From an uncultured Litoreibacter sp. (GTDB lineage: Bacteria; Pseudomonadota; Alphaproteobacteria; Rhodobacterales; Rhodobacteraceae): a stretch of DNA of 64,000 nucleotides. The notes beneath the pieces are model-generated. The model was not told where the DNA came from and did not search any database. It saw only the letters and a list, made by a program, of their open reading frames with translations. The stretch lies in the NCBI GenBank assembly GCA_947492995.1, contig CANLOU010000001.1, positions 567,001 to 631,000 on the forward strand. The letters run 5' to 3'. Positions 33,816-43,260 of this stretch are shown one piece after another (the first letter of the stretch is position 1; the number at the start of each line of letters is the position of its first letter). A program made the position numbers and the translations under genes.

Positions 33816-34987
33816 CAGACCAGCTCTATCGCGATGGCCGTGCCCTCGCCGCCGCCGATGCAAATCGCCGCGACCCCGCGCTTCAACCCACGGGTTTCCA
33901 GCGCGTTGAGCAGCGTCACCATGATCCGTGCGCCCGACGCCCCAATGGGATGCCCCAGCGCGCAGGCCCCGCCGTTCACGTTCACCTTGTCATGGGGCAG
34001 ACCCATCTCTTGCATGAAGGCCATCGGCACCACCGCGAAGGCCTCGTTGACCTCCCACAGGTCGACGTCGTCCTTGGTCCAGCCGATGCGGTCCAAAAGC
34101 TTCTGCGCGGCCGGCACCGGGGCCGTGGTGAACCAGCCGGGGTGCTGGGCGTGGCTGGCGTGCCCCATGATCTTGGCGCGCATTGTCAGGCCCTGCTGCA
34201 CCACCGCCTCCTCTGACGCCAGAACCAACGCCGCCGCCCCGTCCGAGATCGAGGACGAATTCGCCGCCGTGACGGTGCCCCCGTCGCGGAAGGCCGGTTT
34301 CAGCTGAGGGATTTTCTCAGGCCGCGCCTTAGACGGCTGTTCGTCTTTCAGAACCTCGATGTCGCCACGGCGGGAGGCCAAAGACACGCTGGAAATTTCA
34401 GTGTCAAAGGCACCTGATTTCTCTGCCTCCAACGCGCGGCTGAGCGACGCCAAGGCGTAGTCGTCCTGCGCCTCGCGCGTGAACTGAAATTTCTCGGCGC
34501 AGTCCTCGGCGAAGGTCCCCATCAGGCGGCCTTTGTCATAGGCGTCCTCCAACCCATCAAGAAACATCGAGTCCTGCACATTCTGATGCCCAATCCGCGC
34601 CCCACCGCGCATTTTTGGCAAAAGATAGGGCGCGTTTGTCATGCTCTCCATGCCGCCCGCGATCATCGTATCGGCGTGGCCCAACGCGATTTGGTCGAAC
34701 GCCATCATCGCGGCCTTCATGCCTGATCCGCACATCTTGTTGAGCGTGGTGGCGGGGACGTCCTCGCCCAGGCCTGCGGCGAACCCCGCTTGCCGTGCGG
34801 GCGCCTGGCCTTGCCCTGCTGGCAGCACACAGCCCATCAGAACCTCATCGACGGTAACGGCGCCAGCGCCCTTCAGGGCCGCCTTGATGGCCGCGCCACC
34901 AAGGGTTGCTGCATCAGTCGAAGCGAAATCACCCTGAAACCCGCCCATCGGAGTGCGGCTTGCGCCAGCGATAACAACCGTCTTCAT
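33815..34987 (-). CDS. Acetyl-CoA C-acetyltransferase (thiolase)
   Basis: A 390-residue thiolase that condenses or cleaves acyl-CoA, most likely biosynthetic acetoacetyl-CoA thiolase or a degradative relative. Active-site residues are present: C86 in NKMCGSG, H346 in ALGHPIGASG and C376 in ICIGGGEG. Full family length. The neighbour fRMsr gene is coupled to it by TGATG. No partner such as acetoacetyl-CoA reductase is adjacent, so the pathway is not fixed by context. Confidence 0.95.
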   Translation of the reverse strand: MKTVVIAGASRTPMGGFQGDFASTDAATLGGAAIKAALKGAGAVTVDEVLMGCVLPAGQGQAPARQAGFAAGLGEDVPATTLNKMCGSGMKAAMMAFDQIALGHADTMIAGGMESMTNAPYLLPKMRGGARIGHQNVQDSMFLDGLEDAYDKGRLMGTFAEDCAEKFQFTREAQDDYALASLSRALEAEKSGAFDTEISSVSLASRRGDIEVLKDEQPSKARPEKIPQLKPAFRDGGTVTAANSSSISDGAAALVLASEEAVVQQGLTMRAKIMGHASHAQHPGWFTTAPVPAAQKLLDRIGWTKDDVDLWEVNEAFAVVPMAFMQEMGLPHDKVNVNGGACALGHPIGASGARIMVTLLNALETRGLKRGVAAICIGGGEGTAIAIELV

Positions 34988-35080
34988 GATCTTGTTTCCC
35001 TAAAATTCTCTGTAACATGAATACCGAATGGTAATCTTTAGAGTCTAGAGCAGTTCGGACATCCAGCCGGAGGCATGCTC

Positions 35081-35425
35081 ATGAACCTGCAAAGTAGAAC
35101 GGAAGACGGGATCTTGGTTCTGACCCCAGACACCACCCGCATAGACGCGTCGAGCGCGGTTTACCTTAAAGATCAGTTCCGCGCCTCAACCGAGGGCGTC
35201 TCAGGACGGATTGTCATGGACCTTGGCGACGTCAACTTTGTAGACAGCAGCGGTTTGGGTGCGATTGTGTCAGCGCTGAAAGTGTTGAAAGACCGTAAGC
35301 TGGAACTGGCAGGGCTGACCCCGGTTGTGGCCAAGGTCTTCAAACTAACCTGCATGGATCAGGTCTTTATCATCCACAATGACATCGACAGCGCACTTTT
35401 GGCCAAGGACGCCGATGCAGCATGA
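35081..35425 (+). CDS. STAS-domain anti-sigma-factor antagonist-like protein
   Basis: A 114-residue STAS-domain protein of the SpoIIAA/RsbV type. The conserved phospho-acceptor loop is VNFVDSSGLGAI with Ser residues 56-57, and the protein ends with an acidic tail. In partner-switching systems the unphosphorylated form binds an anti-sigma kinase. The start at 35081 has GGAGG seven bases before it; an ATG two codons upstream is possible. The adjacent gene encodes the matching HATPase protein, overlapping by 11 bases. Confidence 0.88.
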   Translation: MNLQSRTEDGILVLTPDTTRIDASSAVYLKDQFRASTEGVSGRIVMDLGDVNFVDSSGLGAIVSALKVLKDRKLELAGLTPVVAKVFKLTCMDQVFIIHNDIDSALLAKDADAA

Positions 35426-35885
35426 GCAAAACATAACGAATGATCTTATTTCAGGATCGAACAAAATGGACCCGCAAATCTACCAATGCAGGGCGGGGAT
35501 AGATTGTTTTGGAGCAACGATCGAAGGGATTGTTGCCCAGATAGCCGATAGCGGGCGCTATTCTGCGCAGACCAGCGAAAATGCTCATGTGGTGCTGGCG
35601 GAGGTGCTGAACAACATTTTTGAACACAGTTATGGCGGGGAAACCGGCGGGCATATTCAACTGTCGCTTTTTCTTGAGGATGATGGGATTTACATAGAAA
35701 CCCTTGATTTTGGACTACCGATGCCGGGGCTTGCCATACCAAGCCCTACCCTGCCCGACCCAGGTATCCGCACGGAAGACCTGCCCGAGGGAGGGTTCGG
35801 TTGGTACCTGATTCATACGCTTGCCCCTTCCCCGCAATACCTGCGGCGGGGGAATACAAACATTTTGCGATTTACGGTGAAGTAG
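35415..35885 (+). CDS. HATPase-type anti-sigma kinase-like (RsbW-like) protein
   Basis: A 156-residue protein with the GHKL ATPase fold of serine-protein kinases such as RsbW/SpoIIAB. The N-box-like LAEVLNNIFEHSYGG (Glu and Asn for Mg-ATP), DFGLPMP and the late GGFGWYLIHTLA are visible. It would phosphorylate and bind the STAS partner encoded just upstream. I chose ATG 35415, overlapping the STAS gene; an ATG at 35466 is an alternative. No sigma factor or phosphatase gene is nearby. Confidence 0.82.
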   Translation: MQHEQNITNDLISGSNKMDPQIYQCRAGIDCFGATIEGIVAQIADSGRYSAQTSENAHVVLAEVLNNIFEHSYGGETGGHIQLSLFLEDDGIYIETLDFGLPMPGLAIPSPTLPDPGIRTEDLPEGGFGWYLIHTLAPSPQYLRRGNTNILRFTVK

Positions 35886-36184
35886 GTGTTTCCGCGCCGG
35901 TTTGACCGCGATTCACAGGTATTGTTTCCACCTTGAGAACAGTCAAAATCATTGTTTTCCTTTTTGTCCGCAAAGCCATGTTTCCGCCACAATCCCGACC
36001 CACCGCAGTCCGAATCCAAAGACAAACAGGGACGGTAGCTGCATAGCTTCCCTCGGCGCTGCGTTAATCAGCCCCCACCCAGATGCGTGGCGTCGAGGAA
36101 CCTAACCAAGCTGCGACCTCCCCTAGACTTTCCAGATATGCATCTTATCCTCCGCCGTTCAACCACGCTGCTATGGGGCTTTTG

Positions 36185-37765
36185 ATGCGCGATTTTCACC
36201 TACCGGGTCGTTCAACCGTTTTTGCGGAAAACGGCATGTGCGCCACGTCCCATCCGCTGGCCGCGAAGGTTGCTGTGCAGATGCTGGAGGCCGGCGGCAA
36301 CGCCGTGGATGCCGCGGTCTCTGCGGCCGTGCTGCTTGGCATTTGCGAACCACAGATGACCGGCATTGGCGGGGACTGTTTTGTATTGGTGAAACCCGCA
36401 GGCAGCGAAGATGTCATCGCACTGAATGGCTCGGGCCGCGCGCCTGCTGGGCTGGACGCCGCCAATCTGCGCGCCCAAGGTCACACGACAATGCCAACCT
36501 ATGACGCCAACGCCGTAACCGTGCCCGGCGCGATGGACGCGTTCTGCCGCCTTGCCAAGGACCATGGCAAACTGGGGCTGAAAACCATTCTGGCCCCCGC
36601 CATTTATTATGCCGAAGCCGGGGTGCCCGTTGGGCCGCGCACCAGCTTTGACTGGAAAGAGGCCGAGGCAACGCCCACAGGAGCAGCGGCAGAACATTAC
36701 CTGCTGAATGGCAAGGCACCGACGCCGGGCCAAATCTTCCGCGCACCCAAAAAGGCAGAGGTCTTGCGACAGGTTGCCGAACACGGGCGCGACGCTTTTT
36801 ACGAAGGCGAGATTGCCGAGGACATGGTTGCGGCGCTCCAAGCCGCCGGCGGAACCCACACGCTTGACGACTTTGCGGCCACCGCCTGCGACTACACCGA
36901 TCCGATTTCGGGCACCTACAAAGAGATGGAGCTGGTTGAGCATCCACCTAACGGGCAAGGCGCCACAGCAATCCTGATGAACAACATTCTGGCCGAGTTT
37001 GACATCGCGTCGCTTGACCCGATGGGCAGCCAGCGCGCCCATATCGAGGCCGAGGCCGCCAAATTGGCCTATGACGCCCGCAACCGCTTCCTGTCCGACC
37101 CCGATCATATGAGCCGCTTGGACCACATGCTGTCGGCAGAGACCGCCAAGGCGCTGGCCGCTTTGATTGATCCGGCCAAGGCTATGGCCTCGCCCGCCGC
37201 CGTGTCGGAGCAAGTCCACAAAGAAACGATTTACCTAACAGTCGTTGACAAGGACCGTATGGCGGTGTCGCTGATTTATTCGATCTTCCACAGCTTCGGG
37301 TCGGGTATCGCGTCGGACAAATTTGGTATCCTGTTCCAAAACCGCGGCGCAGGGTTCTCGTTAGAAGAGGGTCATGCCAACGAGGCAAAGGGCGGCAAGC
37401 GCCCAATGCACACGATCATTCCGGGCATGCTGAAAAAGTCAGGCAAGGTCATCATGCCGTTTGGCGTCATGGGCGGCGCGTATCAACCCAATGGGCATTC
37501 GCGGTTCCTAAGCAACATCGTTGATTTCGGGATGCATCCGCAGCAATCCATAGACGCCGCGCGCAGCTTTTCGGACGCGGGCGACATGAAGGTGGAGCGT
37601 GGATATAGCGACGCCGTGCGCCAAGAACTGTCGGATATGGGCCACAGTGTCATCATCCCCGACACCCCGATTGGTGGGGCGCAGGCGATTTTGATTGATG
37701 AGGAAAACGGCGTCCTGCACGGCGCATCTGACCCGCGCAAAGATGGGTGTGCCCTAGGGTATTAA
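36185..37765 (+). CDS. Gamma-glutamyltransferase family protein
   Basis: A 526-residue Ntn-hydrolase of the gamma-glutamyltranspeptidase family, normally autoprocessed into two chains. The N-terminal ATSHPLAAKVAVQMLEAGGNA, TGIGGDCFVL, and later NGQGATAI and MGGAYQPNGHSRFL segments are typical. The predicted nucleophile is the Thr in KETIYLTVVD, where the E. coli pattern is TTHYSVVD, so the residues around it differ. The ATG at 36185 lacks an obvious signal peptide, and the upstream open frame is not family-like. Substrate could be gamma-glutamyl compounds or related amides. The call is solid; substrate is not. Confidence 0.9.
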   Translation: MRDFHLPGRSTVFAENGMCATSHPLAAKVAVQMLEAGGNAVDAAVSAAVLLGICEPQMTGIGGDCFVLVKPAGSEDVIALNGSGRAPAGLDAANLRAQGHTTMPTYDANAVTVPGAMDAFCRLAKDHGKLGLKTILAPAIYYAEAGVPVGPRTSFDWKEAEATPTGAAAEHYLLNGKAPTPGQIFRAPKKAEVLRQVAEHGRDAFYEGEIAEDMVAALQAAGGTHTLDDFAATACDYTDPISGTYKEMELVEHPPNGQGATAILMNNILAEFDIASLDPMGSQRAHIEAEAAKLAYDARNRFLSDPDHMSRLDHMLSAETAKALAALIDPAKAMASPAAVSEQVHKETIYLTVVDKDRMAVSLIYSIFHSFGSGIASDKFGILFQNRGAGFSLEEGHANEAKGGKRPMHTIIPGMLKKSGKVIMPFGVMGGAYQPNGHSRFLSNIVDFGMHPQQSIDAARSFSDAGDMKVERGYSDAVRQELSDMGHSVIIPDTPIGGAQAILIDEENGVLHGASDPRKDGCALGY

Positions 37766-37775
37766 GCGCGAGATA

Positions 37776-38105
37776 TTAGTTGAAGTCGAACTGCAAAGGG
37801 TAGCGACCGCGCCCGTCGTATTTTCCAAACATCGCGCTGAGGTCCGGATGGTCGACAGGCTCGCCAGTCATGTCGCGTTCCAAGTTTTGCTCGGACACGT
37901 AAGCCACGTAGTAGCTTTCGTCATTTTCGGCCAGCAAATGATAGAACGGCTGATCCTTGCGGGGGCGCGAGGCCTCCGGGATGTTGTCGTACCATTCCTC
38001 GGTGTTCGAAAACTCAGGGTCCACGTCAAAAATCACACCACGAAACGGGTGCTTCTTGTGCCGGACAATCTGTCCCAATGTGTATTTGGCGTGTTGTTTA
38101 AGCAT
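37776..38105 (-). CDS. hspQ: Heat shock protein HspQ
   Basis: A 109-residue HspQ-like protein, the usual size. The YTLGQIVRHKKHPFRGVIFDVDPEF start, PFYHLLAENDESYYVAYVSEQNL middle and LSAMFGKYDGRGRYPLQFD end are characteristic. HspQ binds hemimethylated oriC DNA in one report and modulates Lon protease specificity in others. It lies convergent to the gamma-glutamyltransferase gene with an 11-base spacer. Confidence 0.93.
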   Translation of the reverse strand: MLKQHAKYTLGQIVRHKKHPFRGVIFDVDPEFSNTEEWYDNIPEASRPRKDQPFYHLLAENDESYYVAYVSEQNLERDMTGEPVDHPDLSAMFGKYDGRGRYPLQFDFN

Positions 38106-38191
38106 TACATTTGCAACCCCTTATTGGCGTAGATAGACCCTGAGAGGGGCACTTGTCCATAAAATCAGCCTCAAATTGATGGAAACAGTCT

Positions 38192-39073
38192 GTGAACCTG
38201 CTCCTTACAGTGCTCGAAATTGTGGCACCGGTCTTCATTCTGGCCAGCATTGGCTACGCATGGGTGAAACTTGGCTTTGACTACCGAATCGAGTTTGTAA
38301 CCCGCCTGGCCATGACCTTGTCGGTGCCCTGCCTTATCTTTGTGGCCCTGATGAAAACCACCATTGCGCCGGATGCGTTGGCGACGGTGTTTTTCGCAAC
38401 TATCGCGGCCTACGGGTTGGTCACTATTGGATGCTACATCCTGGTAAAATTGGGTCGCCTGGAAACACGCACCTACCTGGCACCGCTGATATTCGGGAAC
38501 ACCGGCAATCTTGGCCTGCCCTTGGCCCTGTTTGCGTTCGGGGAACAAGGCCTTGGATACGCGGTCGTTATCTTTGCGATGATGGGGATCTATTCCTTTA
38601 CCTACGGCGTCTGGCTGGTCTCGGGCGGTGGGTCGCTCAAGAAGGTCGTCCAAGAACCGCTGGTGGGGGCCACATTGCTGGGCGCGTTGTTCCTGTGGCA
38701 GGGCTGGGAGACGCCAACCTTTCTGACCAATACCATCGAATTGATCGGCCAGATGGCAATCCCACTGATGCTGATTACCCTAGGCGTCGCCGTGGCGCGC
38801 CTGTCACCGGGCAGCGTGTCCCGTGCCATCTGGCTGTCCCTTGCCAAAGTCGTTTTGTGCATTACCGCCGCCTGGCTTGCAGGCAGCTATTTTCAGCTGC
38901 CTCGGGTTGCCTTGGCAGTGCTGATCTTGCAGGTCGCGACCCCCGTGGCGGTGACGTCTTACCTGCTGGCCGAGAAATATGACGCGGATTCAGACCCGGT
39001 TGCGGGGCTGGTGGTGGTCTCGACCCTGATGTCTGTCGGCTTTATCCCGCTAACACTCGCATTTTTGATCTGA
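38192..39073 (+). CDS. AEC (auxin efflux carrier) family transporter
   Basis: A 293-residue inner-membrane protein with about ten hydrophobic helices and the AEC pattern: an early PVFILASIGYAWVKLG, a central NTGNLGLPLALFAFGEQGL motif and a late QVATPVAVTSYLLAEKY. AEC proteins move organic acids or other small anions. It starts with GTG at 38192, and the divergent HspQ gene lies just upstream. Confidence 0.9.
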   Translation: MNLLLTVLEIVAPVFILASIGYAWVKLGFDYRIEFVTRLAMTLSVPCLIFVALMKTTIAPDALATVFFATIAAYGLVTIGCYILVKLGRLETRTYLAPLIFGNTGNLGLPLALFAFGEQGLGYAVVIFAMMGIYSFTYGVWLVSGGGSLKKVVQEPLVGATLLGALFLWQGWETPTFLTNTIELIGQMAIPLMLITLGVAVARLSPGSVSRAIWLSLAKVVLCITAAWLAGSYFQLPRVALAVLILQVATPVAVTSYLLAEKYDADSDPVAGLVVVSTLMSVGFIPLTLAFLI

Positions 39074-39150
39074 CTGCGACCAGCAGACGCTAGGCGAAAG
39101 CATCATTTTAGCGTAAGGTCTCGTCAAAGACCCGAAAAGGGTATGAGCAG

Positions 39151-39753
39151 ATGATGAGCAGGTATATGACCCGACCTTTCCGCGCTATGGCGCTCCTTTT
39201 GTTTTTGGCGGCTTGCGGGTCGTCTGAGAGCGGCAAAGCGCCGCGCGATCTCGACAACGCGTGTTCCATCGTGTCGCAAAACCCCAACTGGCTGCGCGAG
39301 ATGAAACGCGTGGAACGCAAATGGGGTGTGCCAGTGCATGTGCAGATGGCCACCATCTATCAAGAGAGCAAGTTCATCTCGGACGCGCGACCACCGTTTC
39401 GCTACGCGATTGGGATCATCCCGATTGGGCGTCAGTCCTCGGCCCTGGGATTCAGCCAAGCCTTGGACGGGACGTGGAAAGAATACCAAGAGGACCAGAA
39501 CGCGCGGCGCGCCAAACGCGAACGCTTCGGCGACGCGGTAGATTTCATGGGCTGGTATATGGATGGCAGCGAACGGCGCGTGGGCATCTCTAAATTTGAC
39601 ACCCGCAACCAATACCTAGCCTACCACGAAGGCCGCACCGGATATGCGCGTGGGTCTTACAACCGGAAAGCGTGGCTGGTCCGCATCGCGGGCGAGGTGG
39701 CCGCGCGCGGCGAAACGTACCGCGCACAGCTGATTGGTTGCCGTAAAATCTAG
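39151..39753 (+). CDS. Lipoprotein with transglycosylase-SLT-like domain
   Basis: A 200-residue lipoprotein. The signal peptide ends in the lipobox LAAC with C22 as the lipidated cysteine. The mature part resembles soluble lytic transglycosylases: a putative catalytic E72 in IYQESKF, followed by GFSQALDGTWKEYQ and AYHEGRTGYARGSY, which correspond to the SLT sequence blocks. Such enzymes cleave peptidoglycan glycan strands in the periplasm. Alternative starts at 39154 and 39166 exist; the signal peptide is compatible with all. Confidence 0.85.
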   Translation: MMSRYMTRPFRAMALLLFLAACGSSESGKAPRDLDNACSIVSQNPNWLREMKRVERKWGVPVHVQMATIYQESKFISDARPPFRYAIGIIPIGRQSSALGFSQALDGTWKEYQEDQNARRAKRERFGDAVDFMGWYMDGSERRVGISKFDTRNQYLAYHEGRTGYARGSYNRKAWLVRIAGEVAARGETYRAQLIGCRKI

Positions 39754-39756
39754 GGC

Positions 39757-40359
39757 TTAGTTGCCAAGGCCACGCGCGTTAATTTCGACAGGGATGTTGA
39801 ACTTGCGCGACGGGATCGCGTTGACCTTTTTCAGGTCACCCAGAATGACCGTGGTCTGCTGGCCGGCATCATTGGTGATGACCCATTGGCGCAGCTGCAC
39901 CGGGTTGCCAGTGAATTTCAGCTGGATGTCGCCGTATTCAGGGTGCTCGGGGTCTTGAACCTTCACCACCGTGGCATTGCCGTCTTCCTTGTGGCCGACG
40001 ATCATCTTGGAGCGGTTGAAGTCGATATTCTTCGCCAAGATCAGGTTCAGCGGCGTGCGCTTCAACGGAAACTGCTCCGGCGGGACGTTGGACTTAGGAT
40101 CAAAGATGGCCACCTGCGACCCGCCCGCAATGACGAGGCTGTTGTCGGGTGGGTTGTATTCAAACCGCGCCCGGCCGGGGCGTTTGATGTAGATCGTGCC
40201 TGTGGTGATCGAGCCATCATCGTTGACCTGCGTGAACGGGCTTTGCGCAGTGGTGATCTTGTTGATGTAACCCGCCAACGCGTTCAGAGGGATCTTTTCA
40301 GCCCAAGCAGGCGCTGCCAAAGCGAGCGACATCAGGGGCACGAGGAACATGTGTTTCAT
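39757..40359 (-). CDS. lolA: Outer-membrane lipoprotein carrier protein LolA
   Basis: A 200-residue periplasmic chaperone that carries lipoproteins from LolCDE to the outer membrane. A signal peptide (about residues 1-20, ending APAWA) is followed by the LolA pattern: GTIYIKRPGRARFEYNPP, DPKSNVPPEQFPLKRTPL and QLRQWVITNDAG. I start at the ATG at 40359, where AGGGG is optimally spaced; an ATG at 40365 is two codons upstream. It lies downstream of ftsK as is common in this lineage. Confidence 0.93.
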   Translation of the reverse strand: MKHMFLVPLMSLALAAPAWAEKIPLNALAGYINKITTAQSPFTQVNDDGSITTGTIYIKRPGRARFEYNPPDNSLVIAGGSQVAIFDPKSNVPPEQFPLKRTPLNLILAKNIDFNRSKMIVGHKEDGNATVVKVQDPEHPEYGDIQLKFTGNPVQLRQWVITNDAGQQTTVILGDLKKVNAIPSRKFNIPVEINARGLGN

Positions 40360-40442
40360 CTTCATAACCCCTAGATAAGACGAAAAGGCGCAGGATTTAA
40401 CCCAGCGCCTCTTCACAAGTCTGAAACATCGCTGAAACCAGC

Positions 40443-43244
40443 CTAGTTTTGCTCAGGAACCAGAATTTCCCTTTTACCAACATGGTTTGCGGGGGACACA
40501 AGGCCCTGATCTTCCATCTGTTCGACCAGTCTGGCGGCCTTATTGTAACCAATGGCCAGCTTACGCTGGATGTAGGAGGTGGAACATTTCCTATCCTTGA
40601 TGACCACCTGAACAGCGGTGTCATACAGCGCATCCTCTCCATCTGTGTTGCCGCCAAGGCCAAGCACCATGTCGATATCGCTGGATTTCTCGTCATCCGG
40701 CCCTTCGACAACGCCCGACATATAGGTCGGCGGCCCGAAGGATTTCAGGTGGTTGACGATCTCCTCGACCTCTTCGTCTGATACAAACGGCCCGTGCACA
40801 CGGGTGATTTTTGATCCACCAGCCATGTAGAGCATGTCGCCCATGCCAAGCAGCTGCTCGGCCCCCATTTCACCAAGGATGGTGCGGCTGTCGATTTTGG
40901 ACGTGACCTGGAACGAAATCCGCGTTGGGAAGTTGGCCTTGATCGTGCCGGTGATGACGTCCACCGACGGGCGTTGCGTTGCCATAATCAGGTGGATACC
41001 CGAGGCCCGCGCCATTTGCGCGAGGCGCTGGATGCAGGCTTCGATTTCCTTGCCAGCGACCATCATCAGGTCGGCCATCTCGTCCACGATCACCACGATA
41101 TAGGGCATCGCTTCGGGCTGGAATTCTTCGGTCTCGAACATGGGCTCGCCGGTTTCATCATCGAAGCCGGTTTGCACGGTGCGGGAGAACATTTCGCCTT
41201 TGGCGAGGGCCTCCTTCACGCGGCCATTGTAGCCGTCAATGTTGCGCACACCCATTTTGGACATCTTGCGGTAGCGTTCTTCCATCTCGCCCACGGTCCA
41301 TTTCAGAGCCACGACCGCCTTTTTCGGGTCGGTCACAACGGGGGACAGAAGGTGCGGGATGCCATCATAGACGCTGAGTTCCAGCATCTTCGGGTCGATC
41401 ATAATAAGGCGGCATTCCTCAGGTGTCAGCTTGTAGAGCAGCGACAGGATCATGGTGTTGATCGCCACGGACTTACCGGACCCGGTGGTCCCCGCGATCA
41501 GCAGGTGAGGCATCTTGGCGAGGTTGGCCACGATGCTTTCGCCACCGATATCCTTGCCCAAAGCCAGCGGCAATTTCTGCGCACCGTCGCCAAAGTCGCG
41601 GGAGGCGAGGATTTCGCGCAGGACGACCATTTCGCGTTTCTCGTTCGGCAGTTCGATACCGATCACGGTGCGGCCCGGGACGGTGGACACACGCGCGCTG
41701 AGCGCGGACATGGACCGCGCAATGTCGTCGGACAGGCCGATGACGCGGGAGGCTTTCAAACCGGGCGCGGGCTCCAATTCATACATGGTGACGACGGGGC
41801 CGGGACGGACAGAGACGATCTCACCTTTGACGCCGTAATCGTCGAGCACCGCTTCCAGCATACGCGCGTTTTCTTCGAGCGACTCGTCGCTGAGCACGTG
41901 GCGTTCAACCGTTTCGGGGCTGGACAGCAGGTTCAGCGGCGGCAGCTCGAAATCGGCGGTGTTGTCGTCGAATTTCAGCGCAGGTTGTGCTTCGGCCTTG
42001 GCGCGGGTGGAAGGCGCAGGGGTCTTGCGCACGGGTTGCTGCACCACCGCTTTCGGCGTGGGCGTGTAGACCTGCGGCTCGGGGGCGACGTAGTCGTCTT
42101 CCATCAACATATCCGCGACAGGTTCCTGCGGCGTTGGCGTGATGTGCAACGGGTCGGGGCCGCGGGTCAGCTGCGGCTCGGCGCGGGCGTGGGTGTCTGC
42201 CTCAAGCGTCGGCACGCGGCGGGCGCGGTTCTTGATGACGTCGCTGATGCGGGACTTGATGCGGTCCTCCGGCTCAAGCGTGACGTCGTAAGTTTCGGCT
42301 TCGTCCAGCTCAGGCGCGGGCGGCTCGGTCACACGTTTGACCAGCGCAGGCATACGGGCCAGCAGGCCGGTTTTGGGCTGTGGTTCCTCGATCTCGATCT
42401 GCGGCTGGGGGGCCGCGTCGGGCGTGACGATAACGGGCGCGGCACGTTGCAAAGACGGGCCAGGGATCGGCTGGTTTTCCTGGTATTCGGCATAGGCGGC
42501 TTGTTCAGCGGCGGCAGTCAGGCGGGCTTCTTTGCGATCCAGACGCGCGGCGTTGGCCTTTTGCGCGGTTGCCACGGCACCACGGGCAGCCCCTTTCGAC
42601 ACAGAGCCAAAGAGCTTGGCGATGGCCGCATAGGTCAGGATCACCCCGACAAACACAAAACGCGCGACGGTACGGATTTCTTCCTTGTCGAAGCCCAGAA
42701 CGAAGAGCGACAGGACCAGAAGCGCAATGAAAACAAGGAACGCCATGACCTTGAGGCCAAAGATTGCATTGATCGGCAGCACGCCGAGGATTGCCCCAAG
42801 AACGGTATCACCAAACAGCCCACCAAGGCCGAAAGAGTGCGTCCATTCGGTGACCGGCACATGGGTTGAGGCGTAGACGGAGGCCAAGGCGACAGCCAGG
42901 GGCGCAAACAGCAAGCGGCCCACAGCGCGGTGTTCGCCACGATGCAGGATGAAGCGCAGGCCCCAGATGACGGTGACGAAGGGGATGGCCCATGCGCCGA
43001 AGCCGACAATGACAAACAGCGGCGAGGCGAGGGACGCGCCGAAGCGGCCAAGCCAGTTTTTGGCGGGCTCGTCGGTAGCGGACAGCCAGCTTGGGTCTTC
43101 GGGGACGTAAGACACCAGCATCAGCGTCACCAGCACACCGAACGCCAGCAGCGCGAGGCCGAAAAGCTCCTTGCCGCGTTGTTCGATTGCCGCCTGCATG
43201 TCGCTGTCCAAAAACGGATCGCGTTGCCTTGCCTGATACGCCAT
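40443..43244 (-). CDS. ftsK: DNA translocase FtsK
   Basis: A 933-residue septal DNA pump that clears chromosome dimers and activates XerCD recombination at cell division. It has four N-terminal membrane helices (roughly residues 25-195), a Pro/acidic linker (about 250-430), and a RecA-type motor with Walker A in [14 protein letters not shown] near residue 580 and Walker B in [13 protein letters not shown]. The C-terminal gamma winged-helix domain ends [12 protein letters not shown] and reads KOPS sequences. Full length for the family. Confidence 0.97.
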   Translation of the reverse strand: MAYQARQRDPFLDSDMQAAIEQRGKELFGLALLAFGVLVTLMLVSYVPEDPSWLSATDEPAKNWLGRFGASLASPLFVIVGFGAWAIPFVTVIWGLRFILHRGEHRAVGRLLFAPLAVALASVYASTHVPVTEWTHSFGLGGLFGDTVLGAILGVLPINAIFGLKVMAFLVFIALLVLSLFVLGFDKEEIRTVARFVFVGVILTYAAIAKLFGSVSKGAARGAVATAQKANAARLDRKEARLTAAAEQAAYAEYQENQPIPGPSLQRAAPVIVTPDAAPQPQIEIEEPQPKTGLLARMPALVKRVTEPPAPELDEAETYDVTLEPEDRIKSRISDVIKNRARRVPTLEADTHARAEPQLTRGPDPLHITPTPQEPVADMLMEDDYVAPEPQVYTPTPKAVVQQPVRKTPAPSTRAKAEAQPALKFDDNTADFELPPLNLLSSPETVERHVLSDESLEENARMLEAVLDDYGVKGEIVSVRPGPVVTMYELEPAPGLKASRVIGLSDDIARSMSALSARVSTVPGRTVIGIELPNEKREMVVLREILASRDFGDGAQKLPLALGKDIGGESIVANLAKMPHLLIAGTTGSGKSVAINTMILSLLYKLTPEECRLIMIDPKMLELSVYDGIPHLLSPVVTDPKKAVVALKWTVGEMEERYRKMSKMGVRNIDGYNGRVKEALAKGEMFSRTVQTGFDDETGEPMFETEEFQPEAMPYIVVIVDEMADLMMVAGKEIEACIQRLAQMARASGIHLIMATQRPSVDVITGTIKANFPTRISFQVTSKIDSRTILGEMGAEQLLGMGDMLYMAGGSKITRVHGPFVSDEEVEEIVNHLKSFGPPTYMSGVVEGPDDEKSSDIDMVLGLGGNTDGEDALYDTAVQVVIKDRKCSTSYIQRKLAIGYNKAARLVEQMEDQGLVSPANHVGKREILVPEQN

Positions 43245-43260
43245 AATTTTGTCCCTCGCC

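Noticed and set aside
40974-42869. A 631-codon open frame on the plus strand
   Set aside because: It lies fully antisense to ftsK and its product is Arg/Gly/His/Phe-biased without any motif.
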